Shown: positions 7,378 through 19,152 of the stretch, one piece after another
Numbering within the stretch: position 1 is the stretch's first letter
Layout: every line of letters begins with the position of its first letter
Source of the DNA: Streptomyces clavifer
GTDB taxonomy: Bacteria; Actinomycetota; Actinomycetes; Streptomycetales; Streptomycetaceae
Assembly: GCA_014651175.1 (NCBI GenBank)
Contig: BMWJ01000001.1
Coordinates: 868,001-932,000, forward strand
Direction of reading: 5' to 3'
Length of the DNA: 64,000 bases
The notes under the pieces: model-generated
Seen by the model: only the letters and a program-made list of their open reading frames with translations
What the model was told of the DNA's origin: nothing
Databases searched by the model: none
Position numbers and translations under genes: made by a program

Positions 7378-10299
7378 GTGCGGCCAGTGGACGGACGGTC
7401 AGGTGCGGCAGGGCGCACGGGTGCGGTCGACGACGCCCAGGGCGCCGGGCCCGGCCCGGGGAGCTCTGCGGTGAGCGCCCTCGGGGCCCTGCTCTCCCGG
7501 CGGCCGGCCACCGGCCGGAACGCGGGGCTGCGCTCCCAGCTGATTCTCGCCGCCATCTGCGCGGGGTACGCCGTGGGGGCGGCCACCGGCTGGGGCTCAC
7601 CGGGACTCGCCCTGTTCATGGGCGACTTCGGGCTCAGTGTCGCCGCCCTGATCGCCGCCGTGTCGTGCTTCCTCTACGCCCGCACGAGCGGTATCCGCTA
7701 CAGGCCCGCCTGGCTGCTGTTCTCGCTCTCCTCCGCCATGGCCGCCGGCGGCAACGCGGTCTGGGGCTGGTACGAGGTGGTCCTGGGGCGCCCCGTGCCC
7801 TCCCCGTCGCTCGCCGACCTCTTCTTCCTCTGCTTCGCGCCGCCCGCCATCGTCGGACTGCTCGTCCTCGCCAAACGACCCGTCACCCGGGCCGGCTGGG
7901 TCTGCCTGGTCCTGGACGCCTGGCTGATCGGCGGTTCCCTGCTGACGCTCTCCTGGAGCCTCGCACTCGCCCACACCGCCCACGTGGCCAACGCCGAGGG
8001 CGAGAGCGTGGCCCGGGCCGCGCTCACGCTGGCCTACCCGCTGCTCGACATCGTGCTGGTCTCCATGGTGCTCGCACTGCACTTCCGGCGGGTCCACGGC
8101 AACCGCTCCGCGGTGAACACCGCCATCGCAGGGCTCGCCCTGACCGTGCTGTGCGACGCCCTCTTCACCTCGCCGCTGCTGCGCTCGGCCTACAGTTCCG
8201 GCCAACTGCTGGACGCCGGCTGGTTCGCCGGCTCCCTGCTCCTGGCGTACGCACCCTGGGGCGCCCGCCACGTCCAGGACAACGCTGTCGAGCCCGGCCG
8301 TGAGCCGCGGACCGCCAGCCGGCCGATCGCCGGTTCCCTGGCGGCGCTCACGCCGTACCTGGCCGCGGCCGTCTGCACCCTCGGCATCCTCTACAACGTG
8401 GTCGAGGACCGCAGCACCGACCGGGTCGTCGTCCTCACCGGCTGCGCGGTCGTGCTCGCCCTGGTCGTGCGCCAGGCCATCATGCTCCTCGACAACATCG
8501 CCCTCACCCAGGAGCTGGCGCAGAAGGAGAACCACTTCCGCTCCCTGGTGCAGGGATCCAGCGACGTCATCATGATCGCCGCCCCCACCGGAGTCCTGCG
8601 CTACGTGAGCCCCGCGGCGGCCGGCGTCTACGGGCGCGAGGCCGAGGACCTCGTCGGAGCCGAGCTGGCGTCGATCATCCACCCCGAGGATCTCGGGGGA
8701 GTGGTCCACGAGGTGCGGCGGTTCCTCGCGGCCCCGTCCTGCGAGGAACCCACCACCCGGATCGAGTGCCGCTTCAGATCGGGCACCGGCGACTGGCTGC
8801 ACGTCGAGTCCACCGTCAACCGCCACCAGGGCGGCCTGCTGCTCAACAGCCGCGACGTGACGGAGCGGGTCAGGCTGCAGGCACAGCTCCAGCACAACGC
8901 CGAGCACGACCCGCTCACGGACCTGCCCAACCGCGCGCTGTTCACCGCCCGGGTCAGCAAGGCGCTGGGCGGCAGGCGCGCCGGCGACCCGGGCACAGCC
9001 GTCCTCTTCATCGACCTCGACGGCTTCAAGGCCGTCAACGACTCCATCGGCCACCAGGCGGGGGACGAGCTCCTCATCCAGGCCGCCCGCCGCCTCCAGG
9101 AGTCCGTCCGCGCCTCGGACACCGCGGCACGCCTCGGAGGTGACGAATTCGCGGCGCTCATCGTCGGCGACGGCACCCGCGACCAGGCCGCCAGGGAGTA
9201 CCAGGTCCACGAGATCGCCGAACGGCTGCGGCTCACGCTCTCCCAGCCGTACCGGATCGGCACCGGAGAGGTCCGCGTGGCCGCCTCCATCGGCGTCGCG
9301 TTCGCCGAGCCCTCCATCACGCCCAAGGACCTCATGCGCAACGCCGACCTCGCGATGTACCGCGCGAAGGCGGGCGGCAAGGACCGGGTCGAGCTGTACG
9401 CCCCCCAGATGCAGGCCGAGGTGGTGCACCGCTCCGAGCTCGCCGCACGGCTCCGCACGGCCCTGCGCGAGGGTGAGTTCGCCCTGCTGCACCAGCCCGT
9501 CGTCCATCTGGCCAGCGGCACCGTCGCGGCCGTCGCCGCCCAGGCGCGCTGGCGCTCCGCCCAGGGCATCCTGTTCACCCCCGCCGAATTCCTCCGGGTC
9601 GCCGATGACAGCGACCGTGCCGCCGAGCTGGGCAGCTGGCTGCTGGAGGAGGCCGTCGAGCAGGCCGCCGACCGGGCCCTGGCCGGGCACCCGGTCTCCG
9701 TCTCGGTCCGCGTATCGGCCGGCAGGCTCCTGGACCGGGCGCTGCCCTTCAGCTCCGTCGAGGCGCTCCTCACCCGGCACGGGCTGCCCTCCGGCGCCCT
9801 GATGATCGAGGTGTCGGACAACGACCCCGGGGTCTCCTTCGAGGACCTGGAACAGCGGCTGGTCGCGCTGCGCCGGCTCGGCGTCCGGATCGCGCTCGAC
9901 GGCTTCGGCAGCGGATACGCCGCGATCAACGCCCTGCGCAGGCTCCCCATCGACGTGCTGAAGCTGGACCGGGGCCTCGTCGAGGGCATCGCGGAGTCCG
10001 CGCGGGTGCACAAGATCACCAGTGGTCTCCTGCGGATCGCCGGCGACCTCGGCATGCAGTCCGTGGCCGACGGGGTGGACCTGCCCGAGCAGGTGCGTGC
10101 CCTGCGTGCCATGGGGTGCACGCACGGGCAGGGCATGGCCTTCTCCGGGCCGCTCGACGAGTACCGGCTGCGACGCACCCTCATCCGCGGGAAGTTCCCC
10201 GTCCCGGGCGGCGGTCCGGCCGCTCAGCCGGTGCTCGCGGGCGGCTCGATCCCGCTGCAATGCCGCTCACATGATGAGACGCCCGTCCCACCCACTTGA
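7378..10299 (+). CDS. membrane GGDEF domain protein with PAS and degenerate EAL domain
   Basis: This 973-aa putative diguanylate cyclase has about ten hydrophobic segments in residues 35-375, a PAS domain (about 385-500), GGDEF (about 510-680) and an EAL-like domain (about 690-935). The GGDEF signature is intact at residues 587-591, with an RASD inhibitory I-site five residues before it. The EAL domain looks inactive as a phosphodiesterase: the usual EALxRW is AAQARW, and the DDFGTGYSS-type motif is DGFGSGYAA. Synthesis rather than breakdown of c-di-GMP is therefore expected. The equivalent position upstream of ilvB in S. coelicolor also carries a GGDEF/EAL gene (SCO5511; I think named cdgC, tentative). 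GTG 7378 has GAGGGGG upstream; GTG 7471 is an alternative. Confidence 0.88.
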   Translation: MRPVDGRSGAAGRTGAVDDAQGAGPGPGSSAVSALGALLSRRPATGRNAGLRSQLILAAICAGYAVGAATGWGSPGLALFMGDFGLSVAALIAAVSCFLYARTSGIRYRPAWLLFSLSSAMAAGGNAVWGWYEVVLGRPVPSPSLADLFFLCFAPPAIVGLLVLAKRPVTRAGWVCLVLDAWLIGGSLLTLSWSLALAHTAHVANAEGESVARAALTLAYPLLDIVLVSMVLALHFRRVHGNRSAVNTAIAGLALTVLCDALFTSPLLRSAYSSGQLLDAGWFAGSLLLAYAPWGARHVQDNAVEPGREPRTASRPIAGSLAALTPYLAAAVCTLGILYNVVEDRSTDRVVVLTGCAVVLALVVRQAIMLLDNIALTQELAQKENHFRSLVQGSSDVIMIAAPTGVLRYVSPAAAGVYGREAEDLVGAELASIIHPEDLGGVVHEVRRFLAAPSCEEPTTRIECRFRSGTGDWLHVESTVNRHQGGLLLNSRDVTERVRLQAQLQHNAEHDPLTDLPNRALFTARVSKALGGRRAGDPGTAVLFIDLDGFKAVNDSIGHQAGDELLIQAARRLQESVRASDTAARLGGDEFAALIVGDGTRDQAAREYQVHEIAERLRLTLSQPYRIGTGEVRVAASIGVAFAEPSITPKDLMRNADLAMYRAKAGGKDRVELYAPQMQAEVVHRSELAARLRTALREGEFALLHQPVVHLASGTVAAVAAQARWRSAQGILFTPAEFLRVADDSDRAAELGSWLLEEAVEQAADRALAGHPVSVSVRVSAGRLLDRALPFSSVEALLTRHGLPSGALMIEVSDNDPGVSFEDLEQRLVALRRLGVRIALDGFGSGYAAINALRRLPIDVLKLDRGLVEGIAESARVHKITSGLLRIAGDLGMQSVADGVDLPEQVRALRAMGCTHGQGMAFSGPLDEYRLRRTLIRGKFPVPGGGPAAQPVLAGGSIPLQCRSHDETPVPPT

Positions 10300-10325
10300 C
10301 ACCGTACGCGTGCCGGAGAGAGGGT
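10296..10325 (+). promoter_or_regulatory. candidate ilvB operon promoter
   Basis: A perfect -35 hexamer TTGACA (10296-10301) overlaps the stop codon of the GGDEF gene. Eighteen bases later lies GAGGGT, a poor match to the TAGRRT -10 consensus. Placed just ahead of the leader peptide, it is a reasonable start site for the attenuated transcript, but the -10 is weak. Confidence 0.35.
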
Positions 10326-10332
10326 CAATGCC

Positions 10333-10374
10333 ATGCGCACCCGAATTCTCGTACTTGGAAAGCGCGTCGGCTGA
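10333..10374 (+). CDS. ilvB operon leader peptide (MRTRILVLGKRVG)
   Basis: This 13-residue ORF has a GGAGAGAGG ribosome site 9 nt upstream and contains a run of branched-chain codons Ile-Leu-Val-Leu at residues 5-8 (10345-10356). It is followed by an intrinsic terminator before ilvB. Such leaders ahead of actinobacterial ilvB have been described in comparative genomic work. Stalling at these codons when Ile/Leu/Val-tRNA is scarce should favour antitermination; see the paired structures listed separately. Confidence 0.85.
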   Translation: MRTRILVLGKRVG

Positions 10375-10431
10375 AGCAGGGTCACTCATGGACACCTTGC
10401 AGACCGCACCGGCGCGCTCCCCTCGCTTGCC
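10361..10431 (+). promoter_or_regulatory. ilvB attenuator: alternative RNA pairings (antiterminator)
   Basis: Two pairings can be drawn by eye. First, 10361-10370 (AGCGCGTCGG) pairs with 10409-10418 (CCGGCGCGCT), ten pairs including one G-U. Second, 10369-10381 (GGCTGAAGCAGGG) pairs with 10420-10431 (CCCTCGCTTGCC), eleven pairs with small bulges. The second occupies the left arm of the terminator, so it is a natural antiterminator. A ribosome resting at the leader stop codon (10372-10374) would cover its upstream strand and let the terminator form. A ribosome stalled at the Ile-Leu-Val-Leu codons would leave it free. Confidence 0.65.
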
Positions 10432-10452
10432 TCACGGCACGAGGGGTTTTTT
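10419..10452 (+). terminator. ilvB attenuator terminator
   Basis: CCCCTCG (10419-10425) pairs with CGAGGGG (10440-10446). An inner TGCC/GGCA helix (10428-10431 with 10436-10439) extends it, and six T follow (10447-10452). The U-tract is unusual in this genome and marks a genuine intrinsic terminator. It lies 64 nt before the ilvB start. Confidence 0.9.
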
Positions 10453-10516
10453 GTTGCACCAGCAACACCCAAAACCCCACAAACACCCCGCATAAACCCT
10501 CAGCTTCGAGAAGAGA

Positions 10517-14055
<3,539 letters not shown>

Positions 14056-14061
14056 TTCCTG

Positions 14062-14093
14062 CCGGGGGCGGGTCCGCACGGATCCGCCCCCGG
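14062..14093. terminator. ilvC terminator hairpin
   Basis: A 15-bp stem with one G-U pair is formed by CCGGGGGCGGGTCCG (14062-14076) and CGGATCCGCCCCCGG (14079-14093), seven nt after the ilvC stop. The 2-nt loop as drawn will open slightly in practice. It separates ilvBNC from serA, which should have its own promoter in the next 250 bp. Confidence 0.75.
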
Positions 14094-14343
14094 GCCGGCC
14101 TCACACCCCGTGTCACTGCGGGGAGAGCCGGTGGCGGGAACGGCACCGTACGTTCGTACAGACCGTCCACCCCGTGCGGGTGATCCTTCCACTGGAGCGC
14201 TCTACGCGCCCGGTCGCATGACTACACTGCTCAACACATATACGCGTCAGGGCCCACAGTGTCGTGCGTCTCCACGCGGCTAGCCCCTCCACCGCCTGCG
14301 GCCGTCGGGACGGCCGTCCGCACTGGACTTGTGAGGACAACAC

Positions 14344-15936
14344 GTGAGCTCGAAACCTGTCGTACTCATCGCTGAAGAGCTGTCGCCCGCCACGGTCGAC
14401 GCTCTGGGTCCGGATTTCGAGATCCGGCACTGCAACGGCGCGGACCGCGCCGCGCTCCTCCCCGCGATCGCCGATGTCGACGCCATCCTGGTGCGCTCCG
14501 CCACCAAGGTCGACGCCGAGGCCATCGCCGCCGCGAAGAAGCTCAGGGTCGTCGCCCGGGCCGGCGTCGGCCTGGACAACGTCGACGTCTCCTCGGCCAC
14601 CAAGGCCGGCGTGATGGTCGTCAACGCGCCGACGTCCAACATCGTCACCGCGGCCGAGCTCGCCTGCGGTCTGCTCGTCGCCACCGCGCGCAACATCCCG
14701 CAGGCCAACACCGCCCTGAAGAACGGCGAGTGGAAGCGCTCCAAGTACACGGGTGTGGAGCTCAGCGAGAAGACGCTCGGCGTCGTCGGCCTCGGCCGCA
14801 TCGGCGTGCTGGTCGCCCAGCGCATGTCGGCCTTCGGCATGAAGATCGTCGCGTACGACCCCTACGTGCAGCCCGCGCGCGCCGCGCAGATGGGTGTCAA
14901 GCTCCTCACGCTGGACGAGCTGCTCGAGGTCTCCGACTTCATCACGGTGCACCTCCCCAAGACCCCCGAGACGCTGGGCCTGATCGGCGACGAGGCCCTG
15001 CACAAGGTGAAGCCCTCGGTGCGGATCGTCAACGCCGCCCGCGGCGGCATCGTCGACGAGGAGGCGCTGGCCTCCGCCCTCAAGGAGGGCCGCGTCGCCG
15101 GAGCGGGTCTGGACGTGTACACGAAGGAGCCCTGCACGGACTCCCCGCTGTTCCAGTTCGACCAGGTGGTCTGCACCCCGCACCTCGGTGCCTCCACCGA
15201 CGAGGCGCAGGAGAAGGCGGGCATCGCGGTCGCCAGGTCCGTACGTCTCGCCCTCGCCGGTGAGCTCGTGCCCGACGCGGTCAACGTCCAGGGCGGTGTC
15301 ATCGCCGAGGACGTCCGTCCCGGACTGCCGCTCGCCGAGAAGCTCGGCCGGATCTTCACCGCGCTCGCGGGCGAGGTCGCGGCCCGGCTCGACGTCGAGG
15401 TCTACGGCGAGATCACCCAGCACGACGTGAAGGTGCTCGAACTCTCCGCGCTCAAGGGCGTCTTCGAGGACGTCGTCGACGAGACGGTGTCGTACGTCAA
15501 CGCCCCGCTCTTCGCGCAGGAGCGCGGTGTCGAGGTCCGCCTCACCACCAGCTCCGAGTCGCCGGACCACCGCAACGTGGTGACCGTCCGCGGCACGCTG
15601 TCCAGCGGCGAGGAGGTCGCGGTCTCCGGCACCCTGGCCGGCCCCAAGAACCTCCAGAAGATCGTCGGCATCGGCGAGTACGACGTCGACCTGGCGCTCG
15701 CCGACCACATGGTCGTCCTGCGCTACGAGGACCGTCCGGGCGTCGTCGGCGCCGTCGGCAAGATCCTGGGCGAGGCCGGCCTGAACATCGCGGGCATGCA
15801 GGTCTCGCGGCAGGACGCGGGCGGCGAGGCGCTGGTCGTCCTCACCGTCGACGACACCATCCCGCAGTCGGTGCTGACCGAGATCGCCGAGGAGATCGGC
15901 GCCGTCTCGGCCCGTTCGGTGAACCTCACCGACTGA
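14344..15936 (+). CDS. serA: D-3-phosphoglycerate dehydrogenase (type I, ASB-ACT)
   Basis: This 530-aa enzyme catalyses NAD-dependent oxidation of 3-phosphoglycerate, the first step of serine synthesis. The catalytic and Rossmann domains (about 1-310) include LGVVGLGRIGVLVAQRM, Arg in IVNAARGGIVDEEAL, Glu in LDVYTKEP and His in TPHLGASTDEAQ. They are followed by the ~150-residue intervening ASB domain and a C-terminal ACT domain (YEDRPGVVGAVGKILGEAGL) that binds serine. The length and domain order match the long actinobacterial form. A GTG start is preceded by GTGAGGAC. It stands alone between two terminators. Confidence 0.96.
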   Translation: MSSKPVVLIAEELSPATVDALGPDFEIRHCNGADRAALLPAIADVDAILVRSATKVDAEAIAAAKKLRVVARAGVGLDNVDVSSATKAGVMVVNAPTSNIVTAAELACGLLVATARNIPQANTALKNGEWKRSKYTGVELSEKTLGVVGLGRIGVLVAQRMSAFGMKIVAYDPYVQPARAAQMGVKLLTLDELLEVSDFITVHLPKTPETLGLIGDEALHKVKPSVRIVNAARGGIVDEEALASALKEGRVAGAGLDVYTKEPCTDSPLFQFDQVVCTPHLGASTDEAQEKAGIAVARSVRLALAGELVPDAVNVQGGVIAEDVRPGLPLAEKLGRIFTALAGEVAARLDVEVYGEITQHDVKVLELSALKGVFEDVVDETVSYVNAPLFAQERGVEVRLTTSSESPDHRNVVTVRGTLSSGEEVAVSGTLAGPKNLQKIVGIGEYDVDLALADHMVVLRYEDRPGVVGAVGKILGEAGLNIAGMQVSRQDAGGEALVVLTVDDTIPQSVLTEIAEEIGAVSARSVNLTD

Positions 15937-15954
15937 CCCACCGCTGAGCGGCGG

Positions 15955-15998
15955 GCGCACCCGGCAGCGCGGACACTGGTCCGCACTGCCGGGTGCGC
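15955..15998. terminator. serA terminator hairpin, 20-bp stem
   Basis: Left arm 15955-15974 pairs with 15979-15998 around loop ACTG, with a single C-A mismatch at 15968/15985. It lies 18 nt after the serA stop. The length and near-perfection make it a strong Rho-independent-type structure without a U-tract. Confidence 0.8.
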
Positions 15999-16086
15999 CG
16001 CTGTCCGGGTACGGACCCCGGCGGGGCCGGGGCCGCGATAGGGTCGGCCTCCGGTACGGGGGCGACGGCCGACGGGGGGCTGGACG

Positions 16087-16656
16087 GTGGAGACCGGTGC
16101 GATTCTCATCGCGTTGATCGGCGTCTGCGGAACGCTGGCCGCCACCTGGCTGACCCAGCGCAGCGCCGACCGCGTCAAGCGGCGGGAGTTGGAGCACGCC
16201 GAGCGGCAGCGTCGCGCAGAGCACGAGGAGCGTTCCCGGGAGGCGGCGCTCGAAGCCCGCAGGGCCGGTTACGTGGTGCTGAACACGACGGCCCGCCAGT
16301 ACTTCACCGCCCTGCGCGACCGGGTCCACGCGCTGCGGCGCGGCACCTGGCCGGAGCCGGGCAGGGACGAGGTGGAGGAGTGCCGCACCGCCTATCTGGA
16401 GTCGTACGCGGAGGCCCAGATGATCGTCCCCGACACCCTGCTCGAGGTGGCCCGGCGGACCAACGCGGCTCTGAGCTCCGCGTACGGGATGCTCAAGACG
16501 AAGCAGAGCGGAACGGCGGGGGAGGGCGAGGCGCTGGACGTCATAGGCGCCCGGATCGACGACGCCCGGGGTCCGCTCCACGAGCTGCGCGAGGCGATGC
16601 GGCGGGATCTGCGCGTCACCGGCAGCGCAGCTCCGGCCACCCGTGAGCGCGCCTGA
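16087..16656 (+). CDS. membrane-anchored coiled-coil hypothetical protein
   Basis: This 189-aa protein from a GTG start is of a kind widespread in Streptomyces with no assigned role. The first ~20 residues (GAILIALIGVCGTLAATWL) form one transmembrane segment. A highly charged helix of Arg/Glu/Ala runs to about residue 60, suggesting a coiled coil on the cytoplasmic side. The remainder is predicted helical (ARQYFTALRDRVHAL, AYGMLKTKQSG) with no catalytic motif. The GGACGGTGG ribosome region is weak. Confidence 0.65.
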   Translation: METGAILIALIGVCGTLAATWLTQRSADRVKRRELEHAERQRRAEHEERSREAALEARRAGYVVLNTTARQYFTALRDRVHALRRGTWPEPGRDEVEECRTAYLESYAEAQMIVPDTLLEVARRTNAALSSAYGMLKTKQSGTAGEGEALDVIGARIDDARGPLHELREAMRRDLRVTGSAAPATRERA

Positions 16657-16830
16657 GGAGCGGGCCCGCTTCCGCGCGAGCCCGCGCCACCTCCCCACAG
16701 GGCCCGTCCGGCCGGCCCCGGCACAGCGGGCACGTCCTCATGGCCGGCCCCGGCAGGTCCCGCACAGCGACAGACGGACCCGGCAGGGCCCGCACATTCA
16801 GGGCCCGCGCCCTGCAGAGTGCGCACCGGA

Positions 16831-18000
16831 TCACAGCCGGGCCGACTTCAGCGCCATGTGCAGCAGCAGCCGGTCCTCACCGTCGTTCAGGTCGAGTCCG
16901 GTGAGCTGCTGGACCCGGGTCAGCCGGTAGTAGAGCGTCTGGCGGTGGATGCCCAACGCGGCCGCCGCCCGGCTCGCCTGGCCCGCGCAGTCGAGGAACA
17001 CCTCGGCGGTGCGGGCCAGTTCGGCGTGCGGCGGGGAGAGCAGGGTGGCCACCGTGTGGTCCGGCGCGGTTCCCGGGTGCCGGGGCAGCGACGCCAGCAG
17101 CCGGTACGGGCCGATGGCCGGCCAGCCGGCGACGGGACCGAAGCGGGACTCCGCCGCCGCGGCGCGGGCCGCGGACCGGGCCTCGTGCCAGGAGTCGGCC
17201 AGCTCCGTCAGGCCCCGGCGGGCGACCGCGACGCCGGCGGTGGCGGCGGGACCCGCTGCCGCGCGCAGCCGGTCCGCGGCCGTCGTCGCCGGGTCCAGGG
17301 CGTCGGGGGAGCGCAGCCTGACGAGCGCGGCCAGCGAGGGCGCTCCCGTCCCCGGGCCCGCACCGGCTCCCGTCCCCGCCCCCATGACCGTGGCGAGGGC
17401 CGCTGCCGAGGGCACCGTACGAGCCGACGGTGTCTCCTCCGGCCACGGCGTCACGCACACCACCGTGTGCAGCCCCTCCGCGTCCGGGCCGAGAGCCTCG
17501 CTCAGGGCGGCGACGGCCATGTCGTGCTGCCAGCCCCGGCCGGCGGCGAGCACCGCGCCGAACTCGCGGGACAGGTCCGCGCCCGCCCGCGCCTCGTCGG
17601 AGAGGAGCGCCCCGATCCGCGCCGCGACCTCCATCGCCGCCGTCAGTCGCGCGTCGGTGGGTGCCGGATCCGCGTCCAGCAGCCATACGTACCCGAGGAC
17701 GACACCCCGATGGCGTACCGGCAGGCAGATCCGGCTGCGGAACACCCCGGCCTCCGGAGCGGCCGGGATGTGGACCGGGCCGGTCGCGCGGGTGATGCCG
17801 AAGCCCTCGAACCAGGCGCGGACGGCCGGGGTGGAGCGCCGGGTGAGGATCGAGCGCGTACGGACGGGGTCCATGGCCGTGTCGTCGTCGCTGTCGTGGG
17901 CCCCGAAGGCGACCAGGCCGAAATCCCGGTCCTCCAGGGTGGCCGGGGCGCCGAGCAGCGCGGAGATCTCGTCGACCAGCTCCTGGTAATCGCCCTTCAC
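16831..18000 (-). CDS. PucR/CdaR-type transcriptional regulator, likely of proline catabolism
   Basis: This 389-aa regulator has the CdaR-like sensory middle region (about 50-320) and a C-terminal PucR helix-turn-helix. The latter reads [20 protein letters not shown] then [13 protein letters not shown], where the recognition helix is expected. It is transcribed away from proline dehydrogenase, the arrangement of proline-responsive PucR regulators in actinobacteria, so it probably activates the proline genes; the ligand is inferred only from position. The GTG start ([12 protein letters not shown]) is preferred over the upstream in-frame codons at 18048 because those overlap the palindromic operator. 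Confidence 0.8.
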   Translation of the reverse strand: MKGDYQELVDEISALLGAPATLEDRDFGLVAFGAHDSDDDTAMDPVRTRSILTRRSTPAVRAWFEGFGITRATGPVHIPAAPEAGVFRSRICLPVRHRGVVLGYVWLLDADPAPTDARLTAAMEVAARIGALLSDEARAGADLSREFGAVLAAGRGWQHDMAVAALSEALGPDAEGLHTVVCVTPWPEETPSARTVPSAAALATVMGAGTGAGAGPGTGAPSLAALVRLRSPDALDPATTAADRLRAAAGPAATAGVAVARRGLTELADSWHEARSAARAAAAESRFGPVAGWPAIGPYRLLASLPRHPGTAPDHTVATLLSPPHAELARTAEVFLDCAGQASRAAAALGIHRQTLYYRLTRVQQLTGLDLNDGEDRLLLHMALKSARL

Positions 18001-18020
18001 CCGGCCATTCTCGCACCCCT

Positions 18021-18036
18021 TCAGACATATGTCTGA
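18021..18036. promoter_or_regulatory. perfect 16-bp palindrome, candidate operator for the PucR regulator
   Basis: TCAGACATATGTCTGA is its own reverse complement. It sits 20 bp upstream of the regulator start and 144 bp upstream of the proline dehydrogenase start, in the only gap between these divergent genes. Its symmetry and AT-rich centre stand out in this GC-rich background. It is the obvious binding site for the divergent regulator. Confidence 0.65.
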
Positions 18037-18180
18037 GGTGGCGGCCACAGATGCGTGACAGGTGTCGATGGCACAGGATCGGATGGATCCCTAGATTTCA
18101 CGGTGGTTCTCCGTGCCGTCCCGGTCTGTTCGTGTGCATACCGATACGGCCCCCGTTCGTACATTCCGTGGAGGTGCCCC

Positions 18181-19107
18181 GTGCTGGGTCCCGTGATTCT
18201 CGCCGCGTCCCGCAGCGACAAGATGCGTCGTTTCGTCTCGGCCGCCCCGGGCACCAAGCAGGTCGTCGACCGGTTCATCGCCGGTGAGACGGTCGACCAG
18301 GTCATCCGGATCGTGCAGGACTCGGCCGACCAGGGCCTCGAGGTCACCCTGGACGTCGTGGGTGAGGACATCACCACCCCCGAGCAGGCCGCGGCGGCCC
18401 GTGACGCCTACCTGGAGCTGATCGGCCACCTCGCGGACCTCGGTCTGGGCACCGGCGCCGAGATGTCGGTGAAGCTGTCGATGTTCGGCCAGTCCCTCGA
18501 CGACGGCCACGAGCTGGCGCTCGCCAACATCCGCCCGGTGGTCGAGGCGGCGGCCGCGATCGGCACCACCGTCACGCTGGACGCCGAGGACCACACCACC
18601 CTCGACTCGATGTTCGCCATCCACGAGGAGCTGCGGAAGGACTTCCCGCAGACCGGCTGTGTGATCCAGGCCTACCTGTTCCGCACCGAGGACGACGCCC
18701 GCCGCCTCGCCGCGGCCGGCAGCCGGGTCCGCCTGGTGAAGGGCGCGTACAAGGAGCCCGCCTCCGTCGCGTACCAGCAGAAGCCCGAGATCGACAAGGC
18801 CTTCGTCCGGATCCTGAAGATCCTGATGCTGGGCGAGGGCTACCCGATGATCGGCTCCCACGACCCGCGGCTCATCGCCATCGGCCAGGAGCTCGCCCAC
18901 CAGGCCGGGCGCAAACTGGACGAGTACGAGTTCCAGATGCTGTACGGCATCCGCAGCGACGAGCAGATCCGCCTCGCGGCCGAGGGCCACCGGATGCGCG
19001 TCTACACGGCGTACGGCACCGACTGGTACGGCTACTTCATGCGCCGCCTCGCGGAGAAGCCGGCCAACCTGCTGTTCTTCGCCCGCTCCATCCTCACCAA
19101 GGGCTGA
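18181..19107 (+). CDS. proline dehydrogenase
   Basis: This 308-aa monofunctional FAD enzyme of the PutA N-terminal barrel family oxidises L-proline to 1-pyrroline-5-carboxylate and passes electrons to the respiratory chain. Family-typical segments are VKLSMFGQSLDDG, DAEDHTTLDS, VRLVKGAYKEP, IGSHDPRLI, FQMLYGIRSDEQ and the C-terminal YGTDWYGYFMRRLAEKP. The GTG start has GGAGG 7 nt upstream; the frame is open to 18055 but the GTG fits the family length. The next gene follows after 45 nt, so the two proline-degrading steps are cotranscribed. Confidence 0.93.
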   Translation: MLGPVILAASRSDKMRRFVSAAPGTKQVVDRFIAGETVDQVIRIVQDSADQGLEVTLDVVGEDITTPEQAAAARDAYLELIGHLADLGLGTGAEMSVKLSMFGQSLDDGHELALANIRPVVEAAAAIGTTVTLDAEDHTTLDSMFAIHEELRKDFPQTGCVIQAYLFRTEDDARRLAAAGSRVRLVKGAYKEPASVAYQQKPEIDKAFVRILKILMLGEGYPMIGSHDPRLIAIGQELAHQAGRKLDEYEFQMLYGIRSDEQIRLAAEGHRMRVYTAYGTDWYGYFMRRLAEKPANLLFFARSILTKG

Positions 19108-19152
19108 CCCGCCCGGCCGACCACCCACCCCAACCAAGGAGACAAGGCACTC

